Shown: in pieces, positions 1 to 9,707 of the stretch | Numbering within the stretch: the first letter of the stretch is position 1 | How the letters are laid out: the number at the start of each line of letters is the position of its first letter | The notes under the pieces: model-generated | Told to the model about the DNA's origin: nothing | Databases searched by the model: none | What the model saw: the letters and a program-made list of their open reading frames with translations, nothing else | Source: Phyllobacteriaceae bacterium UBA1940 | GTDB lineage: Bacteria; Pseudomonadota; Alphaproteobacteria; Rhizobiales; Rhizobiaceae | Reading direction: 5' to 3' | Assembly: GCA_002336975.1 (NCBI GenBank) | Contig: DDFA01000075.1 | Location: forward strand, 1-62,361 | Length of the DNA: 62,361 nt | Program-made: the position numbers and the translations under genes

Positions 1-486
1 GACATGACCATCCACGACTTCGACATGGCCCGCTTCCTGCTCGGCGAAGAGGTCGTCTCGGTCTCGGCAACCGCTGCGGTTCTGGTCGATCCCGAAATCG
101 GCAAGGCCGGCGACTACGACAGCGTCTCGGTGATCCTGCAGACGAAATCCGGCAGGCAGGCGATCATCTCCAATTCCCGCCGCGCCACCTATGGCTACGA
201 CCAGCGCATCGAGGTGCATGGCTCGAAGGGCATGGTGTCGGCCGAAAACCAGCGCCCGGTCTCCATCGAGGTCGCCAATGGCGAGGGCTATACCCGCCCG
301 CCGCTGCACGATTTCTTCATGACCCGCTATACCGAGGCCTATGCCAACGAGATCGCCAGCTTCATCGCCGCCATCGAAAAGGGCACCGCCATTTTTCCCT
401 CCGGCGCCGATGGCCTCGCGGCCCTCGCACTGGCCGACGCTGCAGTAAGATCGGTGGAGGAAAAACGCCAGATCTCCGTCGCCTGA
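1..486 (+). CDS. iolG: Gfo/Idh/MocA oxidoreductase, inositol 2-dehydrogenase-like (5' end outside window)
   Basis: This is the C-terminal half of an NAD(P)-dependent sugar or polyol dehydrogenase, most like myo-inositol 2-dehydrogenase, which oxidises myo-inositol to 2-keto-myo-inositol in the cytoplasm. The frame is open from base 1 and the first visible residues are DMTIHDFDMARFLLG, the conserved DxxxHDxD catalytic stretch of the family; the Rossmann NAD-binding half lies upstream of the window. The rest is the usual alpha/beta substrate domain ending in LADAAVRSVEEKRQISVA. A strong terminator follows. The neighbouring xylose transporter and ROK regulator fit a sugar-catabolism locus. The subfamily is inferred, and a related Gfo/Idh sugar dehydrogenase is possible. 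Confidence 0.85.
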   Translation, partial: DMTIHDFDMARFLLGEEVVSVSATAAVLVDPEIGKAGDYDSVSVILQTKSGRQAIISNSRRATYGYDQRIEVHGSKGMVSAENQRPVSIEVANGEGYTRPPLHDFFMTRYTEAYANEIASFIAAIEKGTAIFPSGADGLAALALADAAVRSVEEKRQISVA

Positions 487-509
487 CGGAAACCTTCTCC
501 CAAGCAACT

Positions 510-540
510 GACCGGGCGACTGCGTCGTCCGGTCTTTTTT
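510..540 (+). terminator. Rho-independent terminator after iolG-like gene
   Basis: An 11-bp stem (GACCGGGCGAC paired with GTCGTCCGGTC, one G-T wobble) with a TGC loop is followed directly by six T residues. It lies 24 bases after the dehydrogenase stop codon and between two convergent genes. There is no T-run on the other strand, so it serves the plus-strand gene. Confidence 0.85.
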
Positions 541-552
541 ATGGAGAAACGT

Positions 553-1773
553 CTACTCCGCACCCGTCCGGGCCGTGATGATATCGTGGTCCATCTCCGA
601 AAGCGCCCGGTCGAGATGCCCTTCCAGCACCAGCGTCGCCTCCTCCGGCACGACGGTGATCGGCGGCGCACCCAGGAGGCGCACCTGCTGCGATTGCCCC
701 AGCCCCTCCTCCAGGCCGCGCCGGATAAGGTCGAAATAGCGCGTGCCGGGTCCCGTGATGGCAATCGGCATGTTCTCGTAGAGGCTGACCATGCGCGACA
801 GCCCCTGCCCCAGTGCAAGACCAGCCTGCCGGAAGGCATATTCCGACATGCGATGACCCTGCCGGGCGCGCAGAGCGATCTTGTCCATTTCCGCAAGCGG
901 CACGAATTTCGCAGGGATCGTATCCGGCGGCACCTCGAAGGCCGTGCGCAGGATGCCGTAGAAACCGGCGGAAGCCTCGATGCAGCCTTGCGAACCGCAG
1001 CGGCAGAGCTTGCCATCCGACGAGTTCAGCATGTGCCCGAAATTCGGCGCGGTGACGGACAGGTCCCCGCCTCGGTCGAACCGCGCGATGCCGAGCCCGA
1101 TACTATGACCGAGGGATAGCGCCGCGACGGCGTGGAGGTTCTCCACGCCCGCCTTCTCCATGCGCAGCGCCATGGCATGGGCGACAAGCAGCGTCTCGTT
1201 CGAAAGCAGGATCTTCGCCCGCCAGCGCGGCTGGAGCAGCGCGGCGAAATCCACCTGCTCGGCCCCGAAGACCGGCGACCAGAGGAGCCGCGCGGATGCG
1301 GGATCGACCAGCCCCTTGCTGCTGATGGAAACGACCAGCACCTCTTCCCGCCCGATGCGCGAGCGGTCTGCCAGCCTGTCGAGCGCGGCGACGAACGCCT
1401 CCGCGAAAGGCCGTGTCGAGCTATCCGCCTGGTTGCGCGCCTCCTCGAACCGGTCGGTGAGCGTGCCGCCGTAATCCGCCAGCGAATATTGCACGAGATC
1501 GGAGGAGATGCGCACGGTGACGAGATAGCCCGCGCCGCGCCGCTGGCCGAAAATGACGCGCGGCCGGCCACGCGAGGCCGCGGCCTGCTGCTCGCGGCGC
1601 TCCAGCACCTCGGCCTTTTCCAACTCCGTGGTGATGGCCGAGACGGTGGCCGAGGCAAGGCCCGTGTGATGGGAAATATCCGTATGGGCGAGCGGCCCGT
1701 GCCGGCGCAGCGACGCGAGAACGAGCGCACTGTTCTGCTGACGCACAAGCTCCGTGCTCGACTTCACCAGCAT
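553..1773 (-). CDS. ROK family transcriptional regulator (XylR/NagC type)
   Basis: A 406-residue sugar-responsive repressor. An N-terminal winged helix-turn-helix (about residues 7-65, LVRQQNSALVLASLRRHGPL then ISHHTGLASATVSAITTELE) is followed by a ROK sugar-kinase-like domain. The ROK zinc motif is intact as CRCGSQGCIEASAG starting at C257. The ATG at 1773 (MLVKSSTEL) is used because the upstream in-frame residues have no family character. It is transcribed divergently from xylF, and the shared interval holds a near-perfect palindrome, so it probably controls the xylose transporter. The ligand is inferred from context (xylose or a related pentose). Confidence 0.88.
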   Translation of the reverse strand: MLVKSSTELVRQQNSALVLASLRRHGPLAHTDISHHTGLASATVSAITTELEKAEVLERREQQAAASRGRPRVIFGQRRGAGYLVTVRISSDLVQYSLADYGGTLTDRFEEARNQADSSTRPFAEAFVAALDRLADRSRIGREEVLVVSISSKGLVDPASARLLWSPVFGAEQVDFAALLQPRWRAKILLSNETLLVAHAMALRMEKAGVENLHAVAALSLGHSIGLGIARFDRGGDLSVTAPNFGHMLNSSDGKLCRCGSQGCIEASAGFYGILRTAFEVPPDTIPAKFVPLAEMDKIALRARQGHRMSEYAFRQAGLALGQGLSRMVSLYENMPIAITGPGTRYFDLIRRGLEEGLGQSQQVRLLGAPPITVVPEEATLVLEGHLDRALSEMDHDIITARTGAE

Positions 1774-1891
1774 CTTCCGTTTCCGCCCGCTTTCATAAGC
1801 TGCAACACATGCCCCTCCCAAAGCATCTGTCACGCCGTCATTCAAGAGCTTTCGAAGCCATGTTGACAGCCTGAAAAAGTTCTGACATCTA

Positions 1892-1912
1892 TTTTCTCGA
1901 CTGTCGAGAAAA
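1892..1912. promoter_or_regulatory. 21-bp perfect palindrome, probable ROK operator
   Basis: Arms TTTTCTCGAC and GTCGAGAAAA flank a single central T, giving perfect symmetry in the divergent interval between the ROK regulator and xylF. A TTGACA hexamer at 1863-1868 lies just upstream, with a weak -10 candidate near 1886-1891. The palindrome would therefore sit at the start of the xylF transcript, a good repression position. Binding by the ROK protein is inferred. Confidence 0.7.
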
Positions 1913-1915
1913 AAG

Positions 1916-1932
1916 TCCCGACACCGTCGGGA
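1916..1932. promoter_or_regulatory. Second inverted repeat upstream of xylF
   Basis: TCCCGAC and GTCGGGA are separated by ACC and lie 3 bases after the larger palindrome. It may be a second operator or a 5'-UTR hairpin of the xylF message. The sequence does not decide between these. Confidence 0.45.
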
Positions 1933-2018
1933 GAGGTATCGAGACAGTATTATCGTGGCCGGTCGTTGATTGGGCGGGAGGTTCGCCCGGACGGCCGGTG
2001 TTCACTTGGGAGGATATT

Positions 2019-3059
2019 ATGAAGTCCGTTTTGAAGCTGATGGCAGGGGCTGCCATCATCGTTTCGCTGCATTCCGTCGCACACGCCAAGGACCTCGTGG
2101 TCGGCGTTTCCTGGTCGAACTTCCAGGAAGAGCGCTGGAAAACCGACGAAGCCGCCATCAAGGCAGCGCTCGAAGCCTCCGGCGACAAGTACATTTCCGC
2201 TGATGCCCAGTCGTCTGCCGCAAAGCAGCTGACGGATATCGAGTCGCTGATCGCCCAGGGCGCGAACGCCATCATCGTTCTGGCGCAGGATAGCGACGCC
2301 ATCGGCCCGGCCATCGAAAAGGCTGCGGCAGAAGGCATCCCGGTCGTCGGCTACGACCGCCTGATCGAGAATCCGGCCGCCTTCTACATCACCTTCGACA
2401 ACAAGGAAGTCGGCCGCATGCAGGCCCGCGAAGTGTTCAAGGTGAAGCCGGAAGGCAACTATGTCTTCATCAAGGGCTCGTCGTCCGACCCGAATGCCGA
2501 CTTCCTCTTCGCAGGTCAGCAGGAAGTGCTGAAGGAAGCCATCGACGCCGGCAAGATCAAGAATGTCGGCGAAGCCTATACCGATGGCTGGAAGCCGGAA
2601 AACGCCCAGAAGAACATGGAACAGTTCCTGACGGCGAACGACAACAAGGTCGACGCGGTCGTCGCCTCGAACGACGGCACGGCCGGCGGTGCGATCGCCG
2701 CGCTGACCGCGCAGGGCCTTGCCGGCTCCGTCCCGGTCTCCGGCCAGGACGCCGACCACGCCGCGCTCAACCGCGTCGCGCTCGGCACGCAGACGGTCTC
2801 CGTCTGGAAGGACTCCCGTGAACTCGGCAAGCGCGCTGCGGAAATCGCAGCCTCGCTGGCCGGCGGCAAGACCATGGACCAGATCGAAGGCGTGACCACC
2901 TTCAGCGGCGGCCCGAAGGGCGTCGAGATGAAGTCGGTCTTCCTCGCACCGCTGCCGATCACCAAGGACAATCTGAACGTCGTCATCGACGCCGGCTGGA
3001 TCTCCAAGGAAACGGCCTGCCAGGGCGTCGCTGCCGGCTCGGTCGCGGCCTGCAACTGA
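2019..3059 (+). CDS. xylF: D-xylose ABC transporter, periplasmic substrate-binding protein
   Basis: A periplasmic sugar-binding protein of 346 residues that would deliver xylose to XylH/XylG. The ATG at 2019 follows GGGAGG by 5 bases and starts a 23-residue signal peptide ending HSVAHA. The mature protein begins [20 protein letters not shown], the XylF-type start, and has [20 protein letters not shown] and the [13 protein letters not shown] segment typical of xylose-binding proteins. It is first in a three-gene operon, and an intercistronic hairpin after its stop fits higher expression of the binding protein than of the membrane parts. Confidence 0.95.
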   Translation: MKSVLKLMAGAAIIVSLHSVAHAKDLVVGVSWSNFQEERWKTDEAAIKAALEASGDKYISADAQSSAAKQLTDIESLIAQGANAIIVLAQDSDAIGPAIEKAAAEGIPVVGYDRLIENPAAFYITFDNKEVGRMQAREVFKVKPEGNYVFIKGSSSDPNADFLFAGQQEVLKEAIDAGKIKNVGEAYTDGWKPENAQKNMEQFLTANDNKVDAVVASNDGTAGGAIAALTAQGLAGSVPVSGQDADHAALNRVALGTQTVSVWKDSRELGKRAAEIAASLAGGKTMDQIEGVTTFSGGPKGVEMKSVFLAPLPITKDNLNVVIDAGWISKETACQGVAAGSVAACN

Positions 3060-3095
3060 GCCACCGCCACCCGGTATTGACCTGATCATCACCAG

Positions 3096-3122
3096 GCGCC
3101 GCAACGAGAACCGTTGCGGCGC
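3096..3122 (+). promoter_or_regulatory. Intercistronic hairpin between xylF and xylH
   Basis: GCGCCGCAAC and GTTGCGGCGC form a perfect 10-bp stem around a 7-base loop (GAGAACC). There is no T-run, so it is more likely a message-stabilising or processing element that raises xylF expression over xylH and xylG than a full terminator. Confidence 0.6.
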
Positions 3123-3217
3123 TTGCGCAAGATGGGCAGCGGGCGGAGGATGACGTGACGACGATCCTCGAAAAGCCCGGACGACACGTTCAACAAAAGT
3201 GAGGGGGACGGCAAGCG

Positions 3218-4531
3218 ATGGCCGACATCACGAATACCGCACATGCCAATCGCGCGCGAGCCGCGAGCGAGAATCCGGTGAAGCGCTTCTTCCGCGCCAC
3301 CGAGATCGATACGCGCCTGCTCGGCATGGTCGGCGCGCTGCTGATCATCTGGATCGGCTTCCACATCCTGTCCGGCGGCCTCTTCCTGACGCCGCGCAAC
3401 CTCTGGAACCTTTCCGTCCAGACCGCCTCCGTCGCCGTGATGGCGACCGGCATGGTGCTCGTCATCGTCACGCGCAATATCGACCTGTCGGTCGGCTCGA
3501 TCCTCGGCTTCGTCGGCATGAGCATGGGCGTGCTGCAGGCCGAGCTGCTGCCGCAGCTTCTCGGCTTCAATCACCCCGCGATCTGGATCGTCACCCTGCT
3601 TGCCGGCCTGCTGCTCGGCGCGGCCATCGGCGCGCTGCACGGCTCCATCATCGCCTTCCTCAACGTGCCGTCCTTCATCGTCACGCTCGGGGGCCTGCTC
3701 ATCTGGCGCGGCGCCACCTGGTTCGTCACGAGCGGCCGCACGGTCGCCCCGATGGATGCAACGTTCCGCCTGATGGGCGGCGGCACCGAAGGCTCCATCG
3801 GCGCAACGGCAAGCTGGATCGTCGGCGCCCTCGCCTGCATCGCCATCGTCGTGACGATCGCCAATTCCCGCAAGCAGCGCAAGCGCTTCGGCTTTCCGCT
3901 TCGCCCCATGTGGGCCGAATATTTCCTGGTCGCAGTCGGCTGCGCACTGGTGCTCGGCGCCGTCGCGGTCGTCAACGATTACCCCTGGCCCGTCGCCATC
4001 GCCCGCAAGTTCGCGGACGCCAACGGCATCGCCTGGCCGGACGGCGGCCTGTTCATCTCGCACGGCATCGCCATCCCCGTGCTGATCGCCATTGTCGTCG
4101 GCATCGTCATGACCTTCATCTCGACGCGCCTGCGCTTCGGCCGCTACGTCTTCGCACTCGGCGGCAACCCGGAAGCGGCGGAACTCGCCGGCATCAAGAC
4201 CCGCTGGGTCACGGTCAAGATCTTCGCGCTGATGGGCATGCTCTGCGCCATCGCCGCCGCCATCTCGACGGCCCGCCTCAACGCTGCGACCAATGCCCAG
4301 GGCGAGCTCGACGAGCTCTACACCATCGCGGCTGCCGTCATCGGCGGCACGTCGCTTGCCGGCGGCATGGGCACAATCGCTGGCGCCATGCTCGGCGCCC
4401 TCGTCATGCAATCGTTGCAGTCGGGCATGGTGCTGGTCGGCATCGACACCCCGTTCCAGCGCATCGTGGTCGGCATGGTCCTCGTCGTCGCCGTCTGGCT
4501 CGACACGATCTACCGCGCCCGCGCCAAGTAA
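3218..4531 (+). CDS. xylH: D-xylose ABC transporter permease
   Basis: A 437-residue inner-membrane permease of the BPD_transp_2 (ribose/xylose) family with about ten or more hydrophobic segments. Family signatures include [19 protein letters not shown] near residue 85 and the C-terminal [16 protein letters not shown] loop that contacts the ATPase, followed by [14 protein letters not shown] basic cytoplasmic loop ([10 protein letters not shown]) splits the middle, as in XylH. GAGGGGG precedes the ATG. The gene lies between xylF and xylG in one operon. Confidence 0.94.
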   Translation: MADITNTAHANRARAASENPVKRFFRATEIDTRLLGMVGALLIIWIGFHILSGGLFLTPRNLWNLSVQTASVAVMATGMVLVIVTRNIDLSVGSILGFVGMSMGVLQAELLPQLLGFNHPAIWIVTLLAGLLLGAAIGALHGSIIAFLNVPSFIVTLGGLLIWRGATWFVTSGRTVAPMDATFRLMGGGTEGSIGATASWIVGALACIAIVVTIANSRKQRKRFGFPLRPMWAEYFLVAVGCALVLGAVAVVNDYPWPVAIARKFADANGIAWPDGGLFISHGIAIPVLIAIVVGIVMTFISTRLRFGRYVFALGGNPEAAELAGIKTRWVTVKIFALMGMLCAIAAAISTARLNAATNAQGELDELYTIAAAVIGGTSLAGGMGTIAGAMLGALVMQSLQSGMVLVGIDTPFQRIVVGMVLVVAVWLDTIYRARAK

Positions 4532-4545
4532 GAGGAGCCAATCCA

Positions 4546-5331
<786 letters not shown>

Positions 5332-5338
5332 GAAACAG

Positions 5339-5368
5339 AAAAGCCGCCGGCCCGGCCCGGCGGCTTTT
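5339..5368 (+). terminator. Terminator of the xylFHG operon
   Basis: A 12-bp perfect stem (AAAAGCCGCCGG with CCGGCGGCTTTT) and a 6-base loop lie 7 bases after the xylG stop. The 3' arm ends in TTTT, giving a classic intrinsic terminator. Confidence 0.85.
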
Positions 5369-5492
5369 CCATAGAAGCGCATCCGCCTGCAAACCGCACA
5401 AGAGATTGCCCAACCCGCAATTTCCCGATTGAAGCCCGCCCCCAGCTAGGCTAAGAACCCCTCATCGGACAGGCGAGTCATCGCCATGGGAT

Positions 5493-5569
5493 GCACCCGT
5501 AGCTCAGCTGGATAGAGTGTTGGATTCCGATTCCAAAGGTCGCAGGTTCGAATCCTGCCGGGTGCGCCA
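5493..5569 (+). tRNA. tRNA-Arg (anticodon CCG)
   Basis: A complete cloverleaf. The acceptor stem is GCACCCG with CGGGTGC, the D-arm contains AGCTCAGCTGGATAGAG, the anticodon stem-loop is TTGGA-TTCCGAT-TCCAA with CCG at positions 34-36, the T-arm is CAGGTTCGAATCCTG, and CCA is encoded. It reads CGG codons. An integrase remnant starts 190 bases downstream, so the 3' end of this tRNA was probably the attachment site of the adjoining island. No second copy of the tRNA 3' end is visible within the window. Confidence 0.97.
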
Positions 5570-5633
5570 CCGAACTAACTGATTTTATTGATTTATCAGT
5601 CTTTTATTGATCTCTGATATTACGGAAATAAGC

Positions 5634-5741
5634 TAGCACAGTCCTAGCCCAGTCGCATTTTTGCGTTGGAAAAAACTCAAGCTTTTCAATGCCGGTGAAA
5701 ACTGTGCGGGACGCCCGTTAGCACAGTCTTAGCGCAGTCGC
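5634..5741 (+). repeat. Pair of 23-bp direct repeats upstream of the integrase
   Basis: Copies at 5634-5656 and 5719-5741 each begin TAGCACAGTC and end CAGTCGC, differ at two positions and are 85 bases apart. An inverted ACTGTGC lies between them, and the tRNA-proximal side carries ACTGAT...ATCAGT. Their position between a tRNA 3' end and an integrase gene suggests arm-type binding sites for the recombinase. This is inferred from position. Confidence 0.6.
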
Positions 5742-5759
5742 GCTATCGTAGTAACACCA

Positions 5760-6983
5760 TTGGAAACCGGGTTCATGTTACAGCGTACCAAGCAGCCTTT
5801 CGTTCTTTTCCAGCGCCCAGGCACGAAAAACTGGTCCATGAGATACAGTTTGGACGGCAAGCAGATCAAAAAATCCCTACAAACGCACGATGAAGCCGAA
5901 GCCTTGCGCCTCGCAAATCAGATTTGGCACGAACAGACTTATCGTTTGAAGCAGGGCCTCACCATTGACGAGCAGCCGTTCTCGAAGGTGGCGGAAGAAT
6001 TCATCAAGAAAGTCGAGTTCGAGGCATCCGCCGACGAGCGCAGCAAATATCACCCGATCTATTGGCCCCCGATCATCCGCCGTTTCCCGATGGCTTATTT
6101 CGGCGATAAGCCCATCGACACGATCACGTCGGCCGACCTTGAACGCTATCTGCTATGGCGCAAGACCTATTGGACATCTGGCCCCGGAACGAAGATCGAG
6201 AAAATCCGCTGCGAGCGTAATGGTCGAATCTATAGTCGTGCTGCACCTCGAAAGGTGGCCGCGCTCAGCACCCTGAATGGCGAGATGGTCATCATTCGCG
6301 GTATATTCGAGCAAGCGGCTCGTTGGGGGTATTGTCAGCCACTCGTCATGCCGTCCACGAAAACCCGCAAACGAGTGGATAACCGTCGCCCGAGCTTCAC
6401 AGGTACGGAATACAACACGTTGCTCCGCGTTTGCGAAAAGCGCATCTACGAGAGCTTTACGGACGAAAGACAGGTTCAGGCAAAAGACGGCAGAACGTGG
6501 AAGCTACCGCCGCCAAGCAAACATATTCGTGCTGATCGTGTCCGGCTCTACGCCTATATCCTTCTCATGGGAAGCACCGGCCTACGCCCAACAGAAGCGA
6601 AGAATCTGACATGGGGCAACATTCTGCTGTTCCGCGAAACCCGCGATAAGCCTGACCATCAGAAGGATGCGCGACTACAGGTGCGAGGCAAGGGAAAACA
6701 CGGCATAAGCGTGCCCCTTCCAAGCGCTATATACGCCATAGGGATGCTGTGGGATTTGTTTGAGAAGGAACTTGAGCGAGAGCCGAACGACGACGATCCG
6801 TTGTTCGCCAATCATGAGGGAAAGCGGATCAGTTCGTTCAAGCGCGGATTTGCCGAAGCGTTGAAGGCGGCCAATTTGGAACGCGATCACCGTGGAGTGC
6901 GCCGTACGCCCTATTCCCTTCGGCACTACTATATCTCGTCACGGATCGAAGAAGGCGTATCCCACTCAGCCACGACCGCATGA
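5760..6983 (+). pseudogene. Truncated tyrosine recombinase/integrase
   Basis: The 407-residue frame has an SAM-like core-binding domain (about residues 75-230) and most of a phage-type catalytic domain, with box I arginine in GSTGLRPTEA and box II in PYSLRHYYISSR. After RIEEGVS the homology stops and the frame ends HSATTA. It therefore lacks the second histidine and the catalytic tyrosine (roughly the last 50-60 residues) and should be inactive. Codon use is less GC-biased than in the flanking genes. The first codon in frame is TTG at 5760; ATG at 5775 (MLQRTKQPF) is a likely true start. It overlaps the relaxase remnant by 4 bases. Confidence 0.85.
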
Positions 6984-8038
6984 AGCTCCGCACCTGTGCG
7001 CGGGAGCTGGCGCATGCCTATGGCTTGACGTTGCCCGCCGGCCTCGCCGAGGACCGGGGCGACGCCCGGTTCGAGAAGAACCGGGATGTGACCTTCGCCG
7101 AGAGGGCGATGGCCGACGCCTCCGGAATTGCGCCCGAGCAGCGCCGGGCTGACATCACCACCCTGTTCCGGTCGTCCGACCGTGCGGAAGCCTTCCGCGC
7201 CGGACTGGAACGGGCAGGTTATGTCCTAGCCCAAGGCGAGCGGCGTGCCTTTGTCGTGGTCGACCGGGCCGGCCATGTCCATGCGCTTGCGCGCCAAATC
7301 GACGGTGCGAAGACCAAGGATGTGAAATCGCGCCTCGCCGCGTTGCCGGCTGAAAGCCTGCCGACCGTCGAGCAAGCGCAAGCCCAGCAGCGCGCGCGCC
7401 AGTCGGCGTTCGATGAACGGCTGCGGGAAAAGGCCCGCGCGCGCGGCGCTAAGTCCGCAGCCCACCTGAAGGCAAAGCAGGAAGCTCGCCGCCGCCGCCA
7501 TATCGAGCAAAAACGTCAGCAACTCGCCGTCACCCATGCCAGCGAGCGTATGGCGTTACATGCCGTGCAGAAGGCCGAAGATGGCCGACTGTTCAACGTT
7601 ATCGCCGGCAAGGTCTTTGCCTTGTTCGAGCGGGTGCCTGCGCTTCGTTCGGTGCTTGCACATATGTGGCGCAATCCGGCGGTTAATGCTGGTGAGCGCC
7701 ACCGTCTGGAGGACGAGGCGCTGGACCACCGTCACGAGCGTGAGAGCCACGCCATTGACCGACGCGCTGTCGCCCTTGACAAGATCGAGGCGCGCGAGCG
7801 GCGTGGTCTGATCCGCGACTTAATTAGGCAGACCCGTGTCGAGGACATCCAGCGGCAGGCGCAGACCGAGCAGCGCGAACGTGAAGCCCGTGAAACGGCC
7901 CATGACATTACGGCCGTTACGCCCGATGATGCACAGCGCACGAGCGCGGACGATCGCCGCGCGCGAATGCAGGAACGGCTGGCGCAGGCACGGCAAAAAC
8001 CCTCAGGCCCGCAGCGCGGCCAGCCGGGATGGGAATAG
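6980..8038 (+). pseudogene. C-terminal part of a conjugative relaxase
   Basis: The 352-residue frame resembles the C-terminal half of large rhizobial relaxase/mobilisation proteins. MKLRTCARELAHAYGLTLP is followed by a domain with FRAGLERAGYVLAQGERRAFVVVDRAGHVHALARQIDG, then a long charged helical or coiled-coil tail. The N-terminal nicking domain with its tyrosine and histidine triad is absent. The open frame continues a few codons upstream of the ATG (PLSHDR), suggesting the homology crosses into the end of the integrase frame near 6960. I read this as a deletion fusion of two mobile-element genes. It is probably non-functional as a relaxase, though the fragment could still be translated. 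Confidence 0.7.
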
Positions 8039-8061
8039 GCTCAGCAAGGGAGGAAACACTT

Positions 8062-8406
8062 ATGGATAAAGATCAATACGAAGTGGAACGCATTGCGGCG
8101 CTCAAGAAGCGGCGGCGCGACGAGGCCCGCCGTCCGGTTCTGGACAAGCGCAGTCTGGAGGTGCGATTTGGGCCAGGATCGTTCGGCTGCCATGAGGCCA
8201 TGCATGTAACGAATCTCGTTGTCGAGCTGATCGAACAGCAACTGACGACCCATAGCGCCGTGCTGCTCAATCCCTATTGGTTCCACAATGTCCGCGAGGC
8301 GCAGGCGCTGCTCTACAGTGCCTACAATGCCATTGGAGGTGATCACCTGTCCGCGCCCTTGCCGGAGGGCGATGATCCCCGGCTCACACTTGTTCCGAAA
8401 GATTGA
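8062..8406 (+). CDS. Conserved hypothetical protein of the mobile island
   Basis: A 114-residue soluble protein starting MDKDQYEVERIAALKKRRR. The ATG at 8062 follows GGGAGG by 7 bases, a strong ribosome site, and begins 24 bases after the relaxase remnant. The N-terminus is highly basic. The middle (GCHEAMHVTNLVVELIEQQL) is helical, and no transmembrane segment or catalytic motif is visible. I do not recognise the family. Position suggests an accessory gene of the former conjugative element. Confidence 0.65.
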   Translation: MDKDQYEVERIAALKKRRRDEARRPVLDKRSLEVRFGPGSFGCHEAMHVTNLVVELIEQQLTTHSAVLLNPYWFHNVREAQALLYSAYNAIGGDHLSAPLPEGDDPRLTLVPKD

Positions 8407-8490
8407 CTGTTATTCTTCCGAACTGTTCGCAGCGTGGAAGCCAATGGCGTGCTGAAAGCGGTACGAGCAGCTTTCTAGGATGCCTATGCG

Positions 8491-9507
8491 GTGGGTTATC
8501 AGCCGGATATAGATTGCTGCATGAGCTATGAATCGGAAAATGTGCTTCCGGCAGGCTGTAGCCTCAGCCGACTAAAGGAAGTCGTAGAACTACTGGGCTA
8601 TAAAGCCGTCTCGGACGGATTGCAGGTGCCAAGTAGGGTTGGCTGCTATTACTGGCATGATCCGCAAGAGTATAAATCTTGGACTGGTGTGGAGTTAGAC
8701 CTCTACCGTGACGGTAGCTCCATCAAAATGACCACAAGGTCCCGCAGTTCCCGCAGCTATTGGGATCTGACGCATCAGAACAAAACTATAAAGCTCGTTC
8801 GAGACCTGTTTGGCGGAACTTTCGAAACCGATGCTGGAACGGGGAGATATTGGCGCCCGGACAAATCGCCGCCATCTGCGCTATCGTCAGGGTGCTATTT
8901 GGCCCGATGGAGATTTCATAATGCCCTGATGAAAGCAAATATCTATCTGATGAACAGGAAGCTTGAGGGCGACATGGCAAAGAATGAGCCCACCGGCCTC
9001 CCGTTTGTCGACGACATTAATCCGCGTCTTCTTTCGAACAATTTCCTCATTCCGTTTGTGATTGCCGTATGGGAAGAGTACTACCGAGCCACGTTCACGG
9101 CGGTATTACGGTATGCCGACAAACGCGAAGCCGTATTGAAAAAGGCACGGCTTAGCCACGCTCAACTTGAGCAGATCGCCGCAGAGAAACAAATCGAACG
9201 GTCGATTGCCGAATGCTTCGCGTTCCAGCGGCCGAGCATGATCGGTGACAATTTCAAGCTGATTGACGCCAGACTCGATCTGGCTTCGGCAATGCGGAAA
9301 CCCTACCGGAAGCGGAAAACCACGCTTTACGAATCCATTGAAGCACTGGTCGAAGGCCGAAACGCGTTTGTTCATGCCGGAGAAATGGATATGTCGCTTT
9401 TTGATAAGCGCCTAGAGACTATTCTCAAAGACATCGTGACGGCAGTAGATCGCGCCTATGATGCGATTGGTGTTCATTTCGGTTTCACGCCAATACGCGA
9501 TTACTAG
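8491..9507 (+). CDS. HEPN-motif protein, island cargo (possible defence or toxin ribonuclease)
   Basis: A 338-residue protein of unknown family. The C-terminal helical region contains EGRNAFVHAGEMD with R290 and H295 spaced as R-x4-H, the catalytic signature of HEPN ribonucleases; the flanking helices (YESIEALV before, KRLETILKDIVTAVDRAYDAIG after) fit a HEPN bundle. The N-terminal half (LSRLKEVVELLGY, then a beta-rich stretch to about residue 125) is unrecognised. The GTG at 8491 has AGGA 10 bases upstream; ATG at 8521 is an alternative without a clear ribosome site. Codon use is AT-richer than in the core genes, consistent with transfer. Nuclease activity and a defence role are inferences from the motif and mobile context. 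Confidence 0.7.
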   Translation: MGYQPDIDCCMSYESENVLPAGCSLSRLKEVVELLGYKAVSDGLQVPSRVGCYYWHDPQEYKSWTGVELDLYRDGSSIKMTTRSRSSRSYWDLTHQNKTIKLVRDLFGGTFETDAGTGRYWRPDKSPPSALSSGCYLARWRFHNALMKANIYLMNRKLEGDMAKNEPTGLPFVDDINPRLLSNNFLIPFVIAVWEEYYRATFTAVLRYADKREAVLKKARLSHAQLEQIAAEKQIERSIAECFAFQRPSMIGDNFKLIDARLDLASAMRKPYRKRKTTLYESIEALVEGRNAFVHAGEMDMSLFDKRLETILKDIVTAVDRAYDAIGVHFGFTPIRDY

Positions 9508-9707
9508 TCGACGCGTCGGCGGTACGCGGAAATTATAAAGGCCCCGCAATGACATAGTGGTGCCCATATTCATCCTCTCCAGCGCGCCATCTCAATGCAA
9601 AACCAATAACGCCGAATTCCGGCTAGATGTGGAGAAGGCCGCATCGGTGGCTAGCCATGCTAGCGGGCGAGGCTTGTGATCGTCCCGCTCGTGGACGCTC
9701 GCCAACC

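Noticed and set aside
6675..6926. Minus-strand open frame inside the integrase
   Set aside because: It is a shadow of the integrase frame with no ribosome site or family.
5493..9707. Search for a second attachment copy of the tRNA-Arg 3' end
   Set aside because: No repeat of the tRNA 3' end was found up to 9.7 kb, so the right boundary of the island could not be set.
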